From assembly GCA_037178855.1 (NCBI GenBank), contig JASJZC010000005.1, forward strand, positions 9,548,001 to 9,612,000: a stretch of DNA of 64,000 nt, read 5' to 3'. The DNA comes from Oscheius sp. JU75. Lineage: Eukaryota; Nematoda; Chromadorea; Rhabditida; Rhabditidae. Under the pieces are notes generated by a model. That model was given only the letters and a program-made list of their open reading frames with translations, was not told the DNA's origin and did not search any database. The translations under genes were made by a program, and so were the position numbers. The stretch's first letter is position 1; the number at the start of each line of letters is the position of its first letter. Positions 1 through 10,664 of the stretch are shown one piece after another.

Positions 1-78
1 TCTCTTACTTTCAATAGAAAGTAATTATTTAAAGAGCTGAAACAGTATTCACTCTCTGAACATTAGCTTCAAACTCAC

Positions 79-297
79 CACAAACGGAAGCAAGACAAGT
101 CTCAGCCTTTTGAGTGAGTTCTCGTAGTCGTTCAGACGAATCGTTGCCACGGTCCTCTCGATAATCATCGCCACATTAAATGGGACAAAAGTCAGTTGAG
201 AGAATGTAGAAGGGCTTCTGATGCATAAACAGAGGGCGACTGGAACGTAGACATCACAGGGATCTGTCCGAGTCACGAAAAGATAGAAGTGGATGCT
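79..297 (-). CDS. Partial Sra/Srab-type 7TM chemoreceptor exon
   Basis: This is an internal exon with an acceptor (AACTTTCAG) just upstream of 297 and a donor (GTGAGTTT) from 78 down. It encodes about 73 residues running from an extracellular loop into TM3. The diagnostic part is a Cys/Arg-containing TM2-TM3 region followed by ERTVATIRLNDYEN, which matches the ER-x-x-AT...YE signature at the end of TM3 in nematode Sra, Srab and Sre receptors. The product would be a chemosensory-neuron membrane receptor. The rest of the 3' half lies beyond position 1. Upstream exons should lie between 300 and about 1950 on the minus strand, but I could not join them with confidence. Family call from the motif; subfamily uncertain. 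Confidence 0.6.
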
Positions 298-1545
298 CTG
301 AAAGTTTCGTGTTTTTTACCCTCAGATTTTGAACTTTTTCATTACAGATTATGTGTTTCGAAGAACCAATTTCACGCGAGCCGATCATTTATGAACGCAT
401 TTTGTGCTGCTTTTTAGATCTGGTGAAGTGTAAACAATCCAGTTGCAGAAACTCATCAAACTCGGTCTTTAGATTTCTCCAATTCTGTCAGCAAGAAAAA
501 ATAGACTGCTAATGAACACATTTTTCCCATAAGAGCTGTGAAATTTTAGAGAGAAAATTGTGAGTAACCACGCGAAATCCTGGTTTTGCTCGTAGCATGA
601 GGTGTACGGGAAGAAGAAGGGAGAAAGACTTGGTTGCTGTTTCCGGCTAGAAATCAGAATCATCATTTTGCTATTTCAAAGATAGCCAGCCATGTCAGAA
701 GAATGCCTTTCTGAACTGAAGTCATTTGAGAGAACTGCGCTGACCAAAAAGCATAACTTGTGGTGCAAACTCTAAACAATTTCGTGTAACTTTTGTATTG
801 ACATATTCTGAAGCTTTTGAAAGGTTCGAAGGGAATGTGTAATAGAAGAGAAGTGTTGTCGCATTGTGTATAGATAACTACTGAAAGCGCAGAAATACAA
901 AAACAAATGATTAATTTGTCTGGTGGTTTGACGCTACTAGCTGAACCCCTCTGACCAGATTTTGTACCACCTTTTCCCGTACCTGTTCACCTCTGTGCGC
1001 TAACCGTCAAAAGTTTCCTGAACCTTGCTCTCTCGTCCCATCTAGAAATGTCCGATCGCCCCCGTATTTTCTCACACCAAAGGGAAGCTGTCGCGGAAAC
1101 GAGATTCCCAAAAAAGTGACGAATGGGCTGTTAAGATTACATAATCAAACAGTCATTTCTGCTCCCAGACCAAAAAATCAACAGTTTGACGTGTATACAT
1201 TATCTGTTCCAGCTGCTTTCCTTTTTTTAAATGACCTTACCTGCAGAACGCCGAGTACTATGCTGAAAATTAGATGGAAAACCAGAGAACAGCTGATGAT
1301 AAACTGAATATTTGGACTTTTCAGCTATGAAATATGAGACTTACCTTCAAATTGCTGTGAAAATAGATCCTCTTTTGACCCCTGATCAAAAAAATCCCGT
1401 TTGTGAAGATGCCCAAAAAGCAGGGTACGATCTGATAGACCAGAACAATCTAAAGTTTGTGTTGAAAAGGACAGAAATTCTATAAAATCACCTTAAAACC
1501 TGTATGATGTATGTACAGTTCTCCGTCTGTGCAATTACTCATTTC
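298..1545. other. Stretch with no clear gene
   Basis: I see no family-recognisable exon here. The minus-strand open frame at 469-666 (65 aa) lacks convincing splice sites. If the receptor exon at 79-297 belongs to a normal gene, at least one 5' exon should lie in this interval. Confidence 0.3.
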
Positions 1546-1944
1546 TCAGGAGAGAAGGAGACGCTGAATGAGCACTGACACTCGGTTGAATCGCAGCCGG
1601 GCGTAACTGATTAACCTCCTGAGAAAGCTGCTGGCTAGCCAACAACATGTGAATTTCGTAGACGAAAAGACTAATGATTGACAGGAAATTGGGTGTAGTT
1701 CCTGACTGGAAGTAGTAGAGTGATAGTATGTAAACATCCGTAGAGAGTACACATGGTAGGAACAATAAAAGAGTGATAGAAGGCTAAAAAAGTAGCGGAA
1801 TAGTTGTATACGCTTCTTGAATTTCGGTAAAAAGCTTAACAGTCTATTGGATTCAACATGCGGACTATGGACCACATCTCGTTCAAAGACATAAACGAAA
1901 AGCAGCAGGCCTCCAAAACTGGGTAGGAGATATGAAAAGTGCAA
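1546..1944 (-). CDS. Hydrophobic minus-strand ORF, possible receptor exon
   Basis: A 132-aa open frame is rich in Leu, Phe and Ser with at least two hydrophobic stretches. An overlapping frame (1535-1765) carries another hydrophobic stretch, so an intron or frameshift may lie near 1765. Position and strand fit an upstream exon of the receptor piece at 79-297, but I see no diagnostic motif and no certain splice pair. It may be non-coding. Confidence 0.25.
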   Translation of the reverse strand: MHFSYLLPSFGGLLLFVYVFERDVVHSPHVESNRLLSFLPKFKKRIQLFRYFFSLLSLFYCSYHVYSLRMFTYYHSTTSSQELHPISCQSLVFSSTKFTCCWLASSFLRRLISYARLRFNRVSVLIQRLLLS

Positions 1945-2382
1945 CTAAAACCTACTTTCAGCTGGCGGCAAATAATAAGCGAGCGTGGAACTCGAATGTC
2001 TAATAGAGTGGATTCGTGTGGTTTCTAAACTTTTACCTCGAAACCAAAAAAAAATTACCGTTTTTTAAAAGCACTGCCATTTTCCGATACAGTGTATCTC
2101 TGTCCATTTAATTCCCTGCCAAAAAAACCTGCCTGTCCATACATAACTTTACTGCGCTCAATGGTTACTCTCCTCTGATTCAGAAAACCCATTTTTCAAT
2201 CGCGGTTTCGGCGGCTTTAAACATCTAGAGACTCCCGTCTGATAAGTAAACCCCACGCTGGCTGCTTCTTTGCAGGCAAACGGATAATTAGCGAACAGAG
2301 GTGCGCTGCTTTCGAACGCTAAAGGTAGTCTGACCGGTCGTCTCCAGTGCCTCTCGATCACTAATTGACTAACGTTTGTAGG

Positions 2383-2893
2383 ATGCGCTGGCCATGCGCG
2401 GCGGCTATTCAACTGTTCGTCCTTTTCAAACTGACATACGGCTGCATGTCGACGGCTAATCCCGACCCGGATCCAACTACTGTGGCTAGTGCGAGCACGG
2501 TAGTTGCTACTACGGAAATGTCTACAGAAGCAACAGTTAGTAAGTACAACATTTATTAAACCGTTTCGGGCAATTTGGTGAAAACACTATTGAATATTGT
2601 GATCAATAAAGCAATTTGCAGCTTGCACTTGTACCCAGCCTGCTAACACAGCAGCTCCAACCTGTGGAGATGCTTCAACTCTTCCCGCTCCCACCATTAC
2701 TACCAGCACTGCTGATCCCTGTACTGTATCATGGTCAGGATGTGTAAACTACCGATACATCATCAATGGCATGTGTGTCCTTGAGCCAATCTTCGCAGAC
2801 GAAACGGATGTTCAAGGAGGCTACACCTGTAATAATGGCTTTCCGACTGATCCAGCTACCGGTAAAGTATATGAGGCGATTGACTGTTTCTAA
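2383..2893 (+). CDS. Small secreted Thr-rich, Cys-containing protein
   Basis: Two exons, 2383-2539 and 2622-2893, joined by an 82-nt intron (GTAAGT...TTGCAG) in phase 1. The start at 2383 gives a short hydrophobic signal peptide ending near Gly-Cys. A Thr/Ser/Ala-rich stretch follows (residues about 25-55), likely O-glycosylated. The C-terminal half has about seven cysteines, including TCTQP, PTCGD, DPCTV, SGCVN, GMCV, YTCNN and a final DCF. An AATAAA signal at 2896-2901 directly follows the stop. It resembles nematode secreted Cys-rich proteins, but I do not recognise a named domain. Likely extracellular; function unknown. Confidence 0.75.
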
Positions 2894-3172
2894 TTAATAA
2901 AAGCAATGTATAATTCCAAGCACTCGCCGCGGTACTTGATCTGGTTCGGTCGGTTCTCCCCGTACCGTCTCGGCGATCGCTTTGCAGTGACTTCGCGTAT
3001 TAGCGACGACCTAATGTGTGTGTTGTGATTTTACAAATCAGTTTCGGAGGCGACTTTAGAGAGCCTTGCTTCTGATTGGGTAAATTGACTTGGGAGAAAC
3101 AATAGTACCAATGGTGTAGCAGTTTACCTCCTTAGAACGATATCCATTCTTGATTGAACAACAATGCTTTAT

Positions 3173-3457
3173 TTATTTATTCTTCTCGCTGGCGACACAA
3201 GCCTTAGCCTCCTCCTTCTTCAAGAAAATGGACCAAAGTATCCAGACACCGTAAGCCACCTGAATAACAGCCAAGACGAGACGGAATCTTCCGAAGCATT
3301 TCTTAGTTTTTGACCACTTTTCACACTGAGAAGTTCAAAGAGTATAAATCAACAAGTTTACCTTTTGTCCTTGCGGGGGCTGAACCTCCACAGTCCCTCC
3401 TGACTCCATCGGGATGGAATGAAAGTAAGCTTCACCATTCTCAGATGAGGCTGTCAT
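3173..3457 (-). CDS. 82-aa single-pass membrane protein
   Basis: Exon 1 is 3362-3457 (32 codons) and exon 2 is 3173-3325, with a 36-nt intron (GTAAAC...TTCTCAG) in phase 0. The protein has a polar N-terminus, a basic stretch (CEKWSKTKKCFGRFR), one hydrophobic helix (LVLAVIQVAYGVWILWSIF) and a charged KKEEAKA tail. AATAAA overlaps and follows the stop. The clean splice pair, conserved phase and a sharply defined TM segment argue that it is real, although each exon is short. Positive residues before the helix suggest the N-terminus faces the cytosol. Family not recognised. Confidence 0.7.
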
Positions 3458-3883
3458 TGAGGAAGTTGAATGAAAGTTGTCGGAAAGGTGAGTGACAAGG
3501 TGCTGATTGACCCTGTTGCTATAGAAATTGAGCGCCTGCCTCTGGCAAAAACAGGTGCCGTTCTAAGTTTTGAAGGACTCGACATGATTTCACTTCCGTC
3601 GTCAAAAAAATATTACTGCAGTACAGAATCTTGGACACATACTATAGCATTCGCTATTCTTAACCCTTTGTGGACAGGCTCCTTGGGTTCTGCCCACGCA
3701 CTAACAGAGAAGGAGGAATCATGAAAAGAACTTTCTTTCTGAAATGAGTTTTGATAAAAGCATCACACAAACTGTTCATCTTGACATCCATTTCTTCTGA
3801 ACGTGTTAGATATTCAAATATGCCATTGAATAGAAAAGAGGAAAGATTGCACCTGCCAATTCTTCATTCGACCAACTGAGACA
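3458..3883. other. Shared upstream region of two divergent genes
   Basis: This is the intergenic space between the 82-aa membrane protein (-) and the Srh-like receptor (+). A plus-strand open frame at 3470-3724 has no family resemblance and is probably chance. No TATA box or repeat is evident. Confidence 0.35.
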
Positions 3884-5529
3884 ATGATTGACTGCCCTCC
3901 AGTCAAGTTCAACTATCAAGAGACTCACAATTTTTATGTTGAGGGTATGTATATTCTTTTTGCAATAACTTGCACCACAAACTTATACGTCTTCTATTGT
4001 ATCGTTTTCCGTTCCCCAGTTCAAATGTACGTCTATAAATGGTATCTTTTGCTTCACCAGGTTGCGGCATTTGTGGCCGACGTTTACGTAAGTTTTCTAA
4101 AAGTTTTAGGAACCTGCATTACAGATAAACTTTTTGATGGTTCCAGTAATAACCATTCCGTTCTCTGCCGGCTATCCAATTGGTCTCTTAAAAACCTTCG
4201 TTGATGGAAAGTTCGCATATAGCCTTGGACAGTTTGTGATAGCTTTTGAGCTGATCACTGTCATCATCTTATTCCTGATCCGGTATTACAATGTTCTCAG
4301 CGTGAACTACAGAAAGGGAAAAGGACTGATAGTCATGGGAGTATTGTTTGTTGGAGCTGTTGCCAACTTTGTAGCTCCGATGACAGTTGAACATAACACA
4401 CCGAAAGTGATCCAGAGTTTTAAAGAGGTTCGTAGTATCTGTCACTTTAAGTGTCACAGGAAAAGAGGCCAAAATATTTTTTATTGGTTCCCCCTCTCTA
4501 GCACAAGCGAAGTACACTGTACTTCCAAAGCCGCATCTCACGCTCTGCGTCCCTGCCCCTGCTCTTGCCGACTCCCTGCCATTATCTCTCCTCGCTCGCC
4601 ACAATGGATAGAGCCGGTAAACAACTCAAACGCATCGCTTCTCGGCCTTACTGGCTCAGATCAAAGTGTAGTAATCGTTCTTATCGAATTAACCTTCGGT
4701 ATACGTCGCTATTGCGTCGTACAAGGTTAACCGATTTTTGAGACCTGAGTAGGATGTTGGCTTGCCAGCGTCTTCTCATGGGTCGACCTGGCGCTGCACC
4801 ATTGCCAGGTACGGCTCTTCCCAAGGGGCAATAAGAAAAACTTGGAAGAAAACGAAATTTCTACTTCAGAAATACTCCTGCTTCAACGAAAGTCTGCTCT
4901 CACTTCCCGGTTTTGCTGTCGGTGATGGACAACAGTTCCGCGACCGCGTTGTCCCTTTGATCATTCTGGAAATTATATTCTTCTTCGCCATCCTATTCTA
5001 CTTCTTTGTATTCACACTAGGCGCAATTCGTAACTTTGTCAAGTCGGCATACGCGAAGTCCCTACAACGAAAGTTGCTTTTCCAAATAACGCTGCAAACT
5101 GTCGTGCCACTTTTCATCGTCATCATTCCAATAGTATCTATGGTGTTTGTAGTCTACTACGATCTATTCGGCTATGAATGTAAGCAATACGAATAGTAAC
5201 TAGTACAAGTATTCTTCAGGGCTCAATGATTTGGTTTTTATCATTGGGAGTTCATTTAGTACACTGAGCGCTCTTGTTTTGATTCGGATGAATCCGGCGT
5301 TTCAAATTTGGAAAAAGAAGGCGAGAAGGGTCACTTCACAAACCGTCAGACCAATCATTATTATAAGCAAGGTACCTAGTCGTACATGCAATAACGAAGC
5401 CGTACTTTCCATTGACCGAATATAAAATAAACACTTCAGAAAAGATTCCGGAAAAAACGTAACTACACACGCCACTTGATCCTTTTTCTTAGACTGTGCC
5501 AAAAACGGGAAAAACACACGGGAGTTTAG
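3884..5529 (+). CDS. Srh/Sri-like 7TM chemoreceptor
   Basis: Five exons: 3884-4087, 4125-4427, 4870-5179, 5220-5371 and 5440-5529, giving a complete 352-aa protein. Introns 1, 3 and 4 are short (37-68 nt). Intron 2 is 442 nt and holds a U2 snRNA-like gene. Seven hydrophobic segments are visible. The Srh/Str-superfamily hallmark sits at residues about 240-310: a Gln-Arg plus hydrophobic stretch (SLQRKLLFQITLQTVVP) opening TM6, then a TM7 ending in RMNPAFQIWKK where the family has its pYR motif. It should act as a ciliary membrane receptor in sensory neurons. The intron 2 donor is GTTCGT, weaker than the usual GTAAGT, but phase and alignment require it. Srh versus Sri is not settled. Confidence 0.85.
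4634..4830 (+). ncRNA. U2 snRNA-like gene inside a receptor intron
   Basis: The 5' end reads ATCGCTTCTCGGCC and continues through the intact branch-point recognition sequence GTAGTA at 4668-4673, then TTCTTATC, all hallmarks of spliceosomal U2. Further 3' come a stem-loop (TACGTCG...CGTCGTAC, near stem IIb), an Sm-type site GATTTTTGAG, and GC-rich stems III/IV (GTCGACCTGGCGCTGCACC). The length of about 190-197 nt matches U2. It lies in the sense orientation in intron 2 of the Srh-like receptor. Several bases differ from the usual U2 sequence, for example ATCG for the usual TCTG just after GTAGTA, so it may be a variant or a pseudogene. I found no clear snRNA promoter element upstream. Confidence 0.85.
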
Positions 5530-5746
5530 TTTATGTCAGACGTGCATTTGAATTAGATATAGAAATGTTTATGTTTCATTGAGCTAACACGATTTATACA
5601 ATAGCAAAGATACTTACAGATAATGTACAATACCCATCGGGCGCCTTAACGGAGACAAAATAACGAAAGAAATTACTTTGGGTTTGAAAAGAATACAGGA
5701 TCCGCAAAAACTCAGTTTTTATCTAGAGAAATTCCGTTACCAGTCG

Positions 5747-7596
5747 CTAATGCGTCCGTTGGTTCAGTTCTCTCAGAGGCACTGCAGCCTCGGCCTCTGT
5801 TCCAAAAAGTGTCGACTTCCTTCTATTATTGAATGTTAACAGCTTCATTTTGTTATCCTCCTGATCCCTTCTCGTGTTGCCACTGTCCCGTAAAATCCGA
5901 GTTCTCCGGCACAAGTTTAGCCCAAGATTCGATAGTTTGTGAGGAAAGCAAATAAATATATCTCGGACTTTCTGATGAAAGTTGAGTGTCTGGGAGAACT
6001 TCCAGAAGACAAAAAAGTTCGAAGAGAGCTCTACCGCCAAGAGTAGACGTTCCGACGATTCGAGATAGGCGGATGTTTTGCTACCATAGAATCCGTACTC
6101 AAAGTTCTCTTATTTTGGCAGGAGAAAAGCAAATTGTTACCATGTTTCTTATTATTCTTATGGACGACACAACACCACCGGGGATGTGTTTGACCACAAG
6201 ACAACCGATTAGAATGTGGAAGTTGTACTCTTGTACTACAGTAATCTGGGATCCCTCGCTTTTAAGTGATGATCGGAATCTAAAATAATTACATAGAGCG
6301 GTCCTTTTGCTGCCTGTTTTTCTATATTGACGACAACAAACTTTCAACATTCTATGCATTTCGCACACTTCTCTCTGTAGATTATGAGAAAGACAATCAG
6401 AGGTAGATAAAGGCTCTTTTTAGAGGAAGTTAAACCAACTGTTTCCTGCGTCGTTGCACATCGATGTATGGCCAAACTGCAAAGCTGCAGATAAAAATGT
6501 TTGGCACTATTGAACGCAATAGTAGATCAAGTTGGTTTTGCCATAACTCAAAGTAAGTTATCTGAAAAAAGGTACAATAGCAAAACAGATAAAAGTTACA
6601 GTGTACGTTTCGTTGAATAACATGATGCTGATGTTGCACCTTGTAAATTGGGATGGCACAAATACTGATGTGTTGTTCTCTGGATTTTCAGCAGCTTCCA
6701 ACTAAACTTTTCTCTTTTTCGGAGATTATTGAATTCACCTCAAAAAATTTTGGAATTGCGTAGATCCATGCAAACAGAAAGGTTGTTATGATTATAGCTT
6801 TGATAGTTCTGAAAATGGACCATATTAAAACCTCCTTTATTATACTAGATTTGAGCTAACAACTTTAATGATAAACGGCCATTTTATAGAATTTTTGCAA
6901 GCTCGGTATGGCCTCAACGGGCCAAACCAAGCCAAGCCATTTGTCCCGCAAAAGATTTGAATTTTTTGGCGGAAAGTCAGATTGGTTTTAAATATCCTGA
7001 CGGCCAAAACTCAGGAAAATTTTAAATGGGGCCCGAGACTAGAGATAGGGGCCGGGACCACTGCATAATAAAATATCTGTTTTTTCTACCTTTCACTCAA
7101 GTCTCTGTAGTAATCCACATAGACCTTCGAGAAAAACTGTGCAAAGGTGAAGAGTACAAGTAGCCAACAAGACAACGTATCAGAGCCAATTTTGAGGAAA
7201 TCGGGGAAGAGAAAGCTGTACACGTTCGTGTTTCTGAGGTCAGCCCTAGAGTTGACGAACTCGTGAATCAAAGAAGATATGAGGCTTATCGTATAGGCAA
7301 ACGTCAAAAGTGCCTGAAAACTCTATAATTTCGCTATCTGACACCCTCACAAGCTGATCGTATAGACTCCGAAACGTTGGTATCCGTCTTCTTTCTTCCC
7401 TACTTAGGCGTTCTTGAGCGAACTTGCCGTCATAAACAATGTAGATGCTGATAATATTTAGAAGAATCCCACAGATACTGATGAGGGATATCGGATAACG
7501 GACATACTCATAGATGACAGTGAGCTCCTCATGGCTGACATTGCTTGAAACATTTTCTGGCAGGAAGTCCAGCTGTACACTACTTTTGTCGCTCAT
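5747..7596 (-). CDS. FMRFamide-receptor-like neuropeptide GPCR
   Basis: Seven exons on the minus strand: 7351-7596, 7090-7313, 6739-6808, 6600-6677, 6436-6561, 6141-6374 and 5747-6106, all in phase and encoding 445 aa. TM1 is around GILLNIISIYI. TM4 has the W...P pattern (FAWIYAIPKFFE). A loop with Cys leads to TM5 (YFELWQNQ...IVPNIFI) and RRRK. TM6 ends in VVKHIPGGVV, and TM7 with its tail is SSNFFVFWKFSQTLNFHQK followed by VRDIF. The FFE after TM4, the NETYTITYFELW segment and the TM7 form match nematode FMRFamide-peptide receptor relatives. The TM3 end reads VDYYRDLSE, so the usual E/DRY motif is altered. Introns are as short as 34 nt. Confidence 0.75.
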
Positions 7597-9256
7597 CTTA
7601 AAAGAATATTGCTTGTTGGAAAATGGTATAAGAACGTGTCTGAACGTTATGAATACATGCTGTAACTTGGACCATAATAGTACTTTGGCGAATAGAAAGG
7701 TGTATTTCTATTCCTAGTACTGCAGCTTTTAGTCTCATAGTCAGCCAAAAGGATACAAACAAGGCTGACGTTGAGAGTGAAGGACCCTAGGGCCGTCCGT
7801 AGATGTTAATCAGCCTAATGAGCTCGCGTTCCTTCTTGGAAAGGTTGATTGCATTAAAGAGTAAACAAGTCCAAAGAACAAAAGTCACATTCTGCTATAT
7901 TTAGAATATCTTTATAAAGACCTTTATGAACCATATCTCTTATCTTTGTAGTTAAGGGTCACTTCCGTTCTATCTAGGAAACACAAGCAACCTCTATTGT
8001 TTGCCTATTCCTTTTCTAAACGGATTAAGGGGAACATTACCGGTCTTCCTATATGCTATACTTAGGCAGCTCGAGCCGGCTCGGCTCGGTCGAAGCATTG
8101 AACCGGCTCGAAATCGGCCCGTGCCAAAGTATACTGGATTTTAGGGAATAGAATAAAAATAGGGAATGAATATTATATGGCTGGCTGGAGGACAAAGTAA
8201 TAATTTGCAAAATTGTTTGTTCCTTGAGCTTCAGCGCGCGGCTGCGCAGCGTTTAGTCCAGGGACTGAGGAGCGTATGGACGAACAGAAACCGCTGCACT
8301 TTAGAAAAAGAGAGAGATGGGTTAGTCAAAATGCACAAAGAAGTTAACTGTCAGCTCTTAGCCACCTCATCAGATATAAATTCTAGATTGTTTGTTTTCT
8401 GCCTATACGATCCCAAGATCACAAAAACGTGTTTAATATTTTTTAGTGATTGGAAGATTTGAAAAGTTTAACTGAGTGGTTGATCAACAGGTAAGTACTT
8501 TTATACCCTCTCTTTTCATGTTTGGTTCCTTCTAATCAAGACGAGTCAATGTCGTTTCCTTTTCTGGAGATGCGTGGTTAGATTAATGGCAAAAGCGCAG
8601 CAAGCACACAAAAAAAGAGCAATCAACATTCATTAATGCATATCGTCAAGAGGAGAACTCATCTCCGGGAAGCATCTTTGGTCAAAAACAGACCAGTGTA
8701 ATCGAAAAAACATCTAAGCAGTATGACTACCTTCTATCTGAAAGTAGGATTTACAAACTTTTAGTTGACAGTCGTTCAAAAGAAATGTAATCACGCTATC
8801 CTTTAAGATCCCTAGAACAGAGAGTAGAACAGAAAAATGGTAAACCTAAAACCTTGCCCGAACGTGATCAAAACACATGTCTGCTCCGCAATGAACTATG
8901 TACCATTCCCTTTCCATGTTTTAGGCTTAGTTGCGTGGACTTCAAACGATAAATCGAATAAAGGAAATCTTCTGTAAAGCAGACATGAAGATGCTTCAAG
9001 TCTTATTTCAAAAGATGTCAAATCGACTTTGGCAACAAAAAGAGTTGTTGTAATAGGATGACTCATGAGTCACTATACCTATGATTGACCCGTGTCCAAA
9101 CGCGAGAGTCTGTAATGTCACCCCGTCGTACATCGGCTATCTACGTCACCACGACGGATGTCAATTAATCAAGACAGCTGGTCATCTGCGGCCCATAAAG
9201 TCAACCGACTGCGAGCTGTTTTCATGATCCGCTCATGTCTTGCCGTCTAAACTAGA
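7597..9256. other. 1.7 kb with no supported gene
   Basis: The 98-aa open frame at 8166-8462 (+) has no motif, no splice partner and biased composition. The notable content is the GC-rich GGCTCG-type repeat at about 8058-8135. Otherwise AT-rich non-coding sequence. Confidence 0.5.
8058..8135. repeat. GGCTCG-rich interspersed repeat
   Basis: A GC-rich stretch built from overlapping GGCTCG/CGAGCC words ends in GTGCCAAAGTATAC. A related stretch near 19803-19875 ends in TCGCCCAAGTATAC, so the two share both the core word and the flank. Confidence 0.55.
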
Positions 9257-9505
9257 ATGCGCTGTTTTCTCCAATTTGTCCTTTTTCTTGCAGTTCTTTT
9301 TAACGGTAAGTAGAGTCCTGCTTGCCTGTATAGACAAGCTCTAGCGTTTTCATCAATCGAGGCCCGTTTGGACAACATTTGGCCGTGTTCGAAAGATTGT
9401 GATCGCATCAAAAGAGAGAGGGATCAGTGCTGCAGAGCTCATGGCTACTCCTTCATGACGTCGTGCGATAAAATTGCAGGAACAGCCATCTGCTACAAGC
9501 CATGA
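9257..9505 (+). CDS. Small secreted Cys-rich peptide
   Basis: Exon 1 is 9257-9305 and exon 2 is 9339-9505, with a 33-nt intron (GTAAGT...ACAAG) in phase 1. The 71-aa product has a clear signal peptide (MRCFLQFVLFLAVLFNA), then a mature part of about 45 residues with six cysteines in the pattern C-x3-C-x9-CC-x11-C-x9-C and the core CCRAHGYS. This looks like a small disulfide-stabilised secreted peptide, as in nematode-restricted defence or reproductive families. The acceptor AAG is unusual, but the alternative (ATCGAG) breaks the frame. Specific function unknown. Confidence 0.65.
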
Positions 9506-9621
9506 GACGTGTTGAAACGAATAACTTACACTGCAGCCACCCAGTAAAGTTTTGGTTTAATTGTTTGTAAGCCGCATAAATGCAATTAAAAACTTCCATT
9601 GGACAGTACTAAAAGTTGCAC

Positions 9622-9972
9622 TCATTTGGACTCGGGTTCAAGTACTTGCTGCAAAGATATCCTTTTGAGCCCAACATAAAATATTGTTGGTCCTCGGGAG
9701 TCTTCTTTCCTGTGATAATAAAGGGAGGAGGTGTAAAATTCTTCGGTCTGTGCGTAGTATTTCCATAATGTGTTCCACGACTTCTGCAACAGAACGCGTC
9801 CTTCCATTCCCAAGGCACAAGTCTTCAGGTAGTTGACATCAAAATTTGAATTGGAGAGCTGTTTTAGGGCATCGTCCAAACTTACGGCAGAATGAATTTT
9901 CTTCAAGTCTTTTATATGATCCAGTGTACCGCTTAAGATAGCAGAGCTGCAGATTGGCCAGGTCTTTCCCAC
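9622..9972 (-). CDS. Minus-strand ORF of unknown identity
   Basis: An open stretch of about 116 codons is compositionally protein-like. It has no ATG at its 5' end, so an upstream exon would be needed. A strong donor-like CCGTAAGTTTGG lies inside it and a TTTGCAG acceptor near 9651, so part may be intronic. Alternative frames give short Cys-containing peptides. Not assigned to a family. Confidence 0.3.
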   Translation of the reverse strand: MGKTWPICSSAILSGTLDHIKDLKKIHSAVSLDDALKQLSNSNFDVNYLKTCALGMEGRVLLQKSWNTLWKYYAQTEEFYTSSLYYHRKEDSRGPTIFYVGLKRISLQQVLEPESK

Positions 9973-10227
9973 ACGTCCTCATAATAATTCCAATAATTTT
10001 AGGACACTGTACGGAACGTATGTCACATTCAGTCGCTTAGTATTGTAAAGCTGTGAGGCGAAGCTCGTTCGTATGTACAAGGAACAAAAGAGAAGTCTAA
10101 TAAAAATACTTTATGTTGCAGCCGTTAAGCAATATTATTCGTTCATTATTCTCCTAGCTACACGTAACAGAACTGACAGTCAGAAATAAGATACCATTTT
10201 TGTGCGGTATTTTTTTGATATTTTCAG

Positions 10228-10664
10228 CGCAACTCTTCAATCCCCATAAAAGTGCGTCGAACTGACTATGACACCTCTGTAGACTATCAGGAAGACTGTC
10301 TCTTTGCAGTCTATGAGGGAGAGGACCCCGTCTCCAAAAATAATCGTCTACTTGGAAAGTTCAGTCTGTGGGGAATCAGAAAAGCCCTCCAAGGCGAGGT
10401 GAAATTCGAGGTCATTTTGCTCCGAGAGTCGGTTAAAAGTTGCTTTAGGTGACGTTTGAAATCGATAGAAATGGAATCTTGCACGTTTCTGCGACAGAGA
10501 GAGGATCCGAGAACTCTGGAAACATCACGATTACCAGTAATTCTGGCTACTTAACTAGAGAAGAGATCGATGAAATGACAAAGAATGAGAGCCACTACAG
10601 AGAGAATGACCGGACACAGAAATTGATAAAAGAGGCGAGAAACAGACTGGAAAGTCTAATCTAA
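10228..10664 (+). pseudogene. Hsp70 fragment: substrate-binding domain only
   Basis: Two exons, 10228-10410 and 10449-10664, joined by a 38-nt intron in phase 0. The translation covers the end of the Hsp70 beta-sandwich and first lid helix: RNSSIPIKV, VYEGEDPVSKNNRLLGKF, VTFEIDRNGILHVSATE and GYLTREEIDEM, ending ...ARNRLESLI and a stop. The site before 10228 is a good acceptor (TTTTCAG), yet no nucleotide-binding-domain exons lie upstream; the nearest sequence is an unrelated ORF on the other strand. The exon pattern and early stop match the longer copies at 14021-16283 and 19056-21165. Probably a 5'-truncated duplicate. Confidence 0.8.

Noticed and set aside
4134-4730. 198-aa frame running through receptor exon 2 into the intron
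   Set aside because: After residue about 100 it reads through the intron and the U2-like sequence; the receptor frame resumes at 4870.
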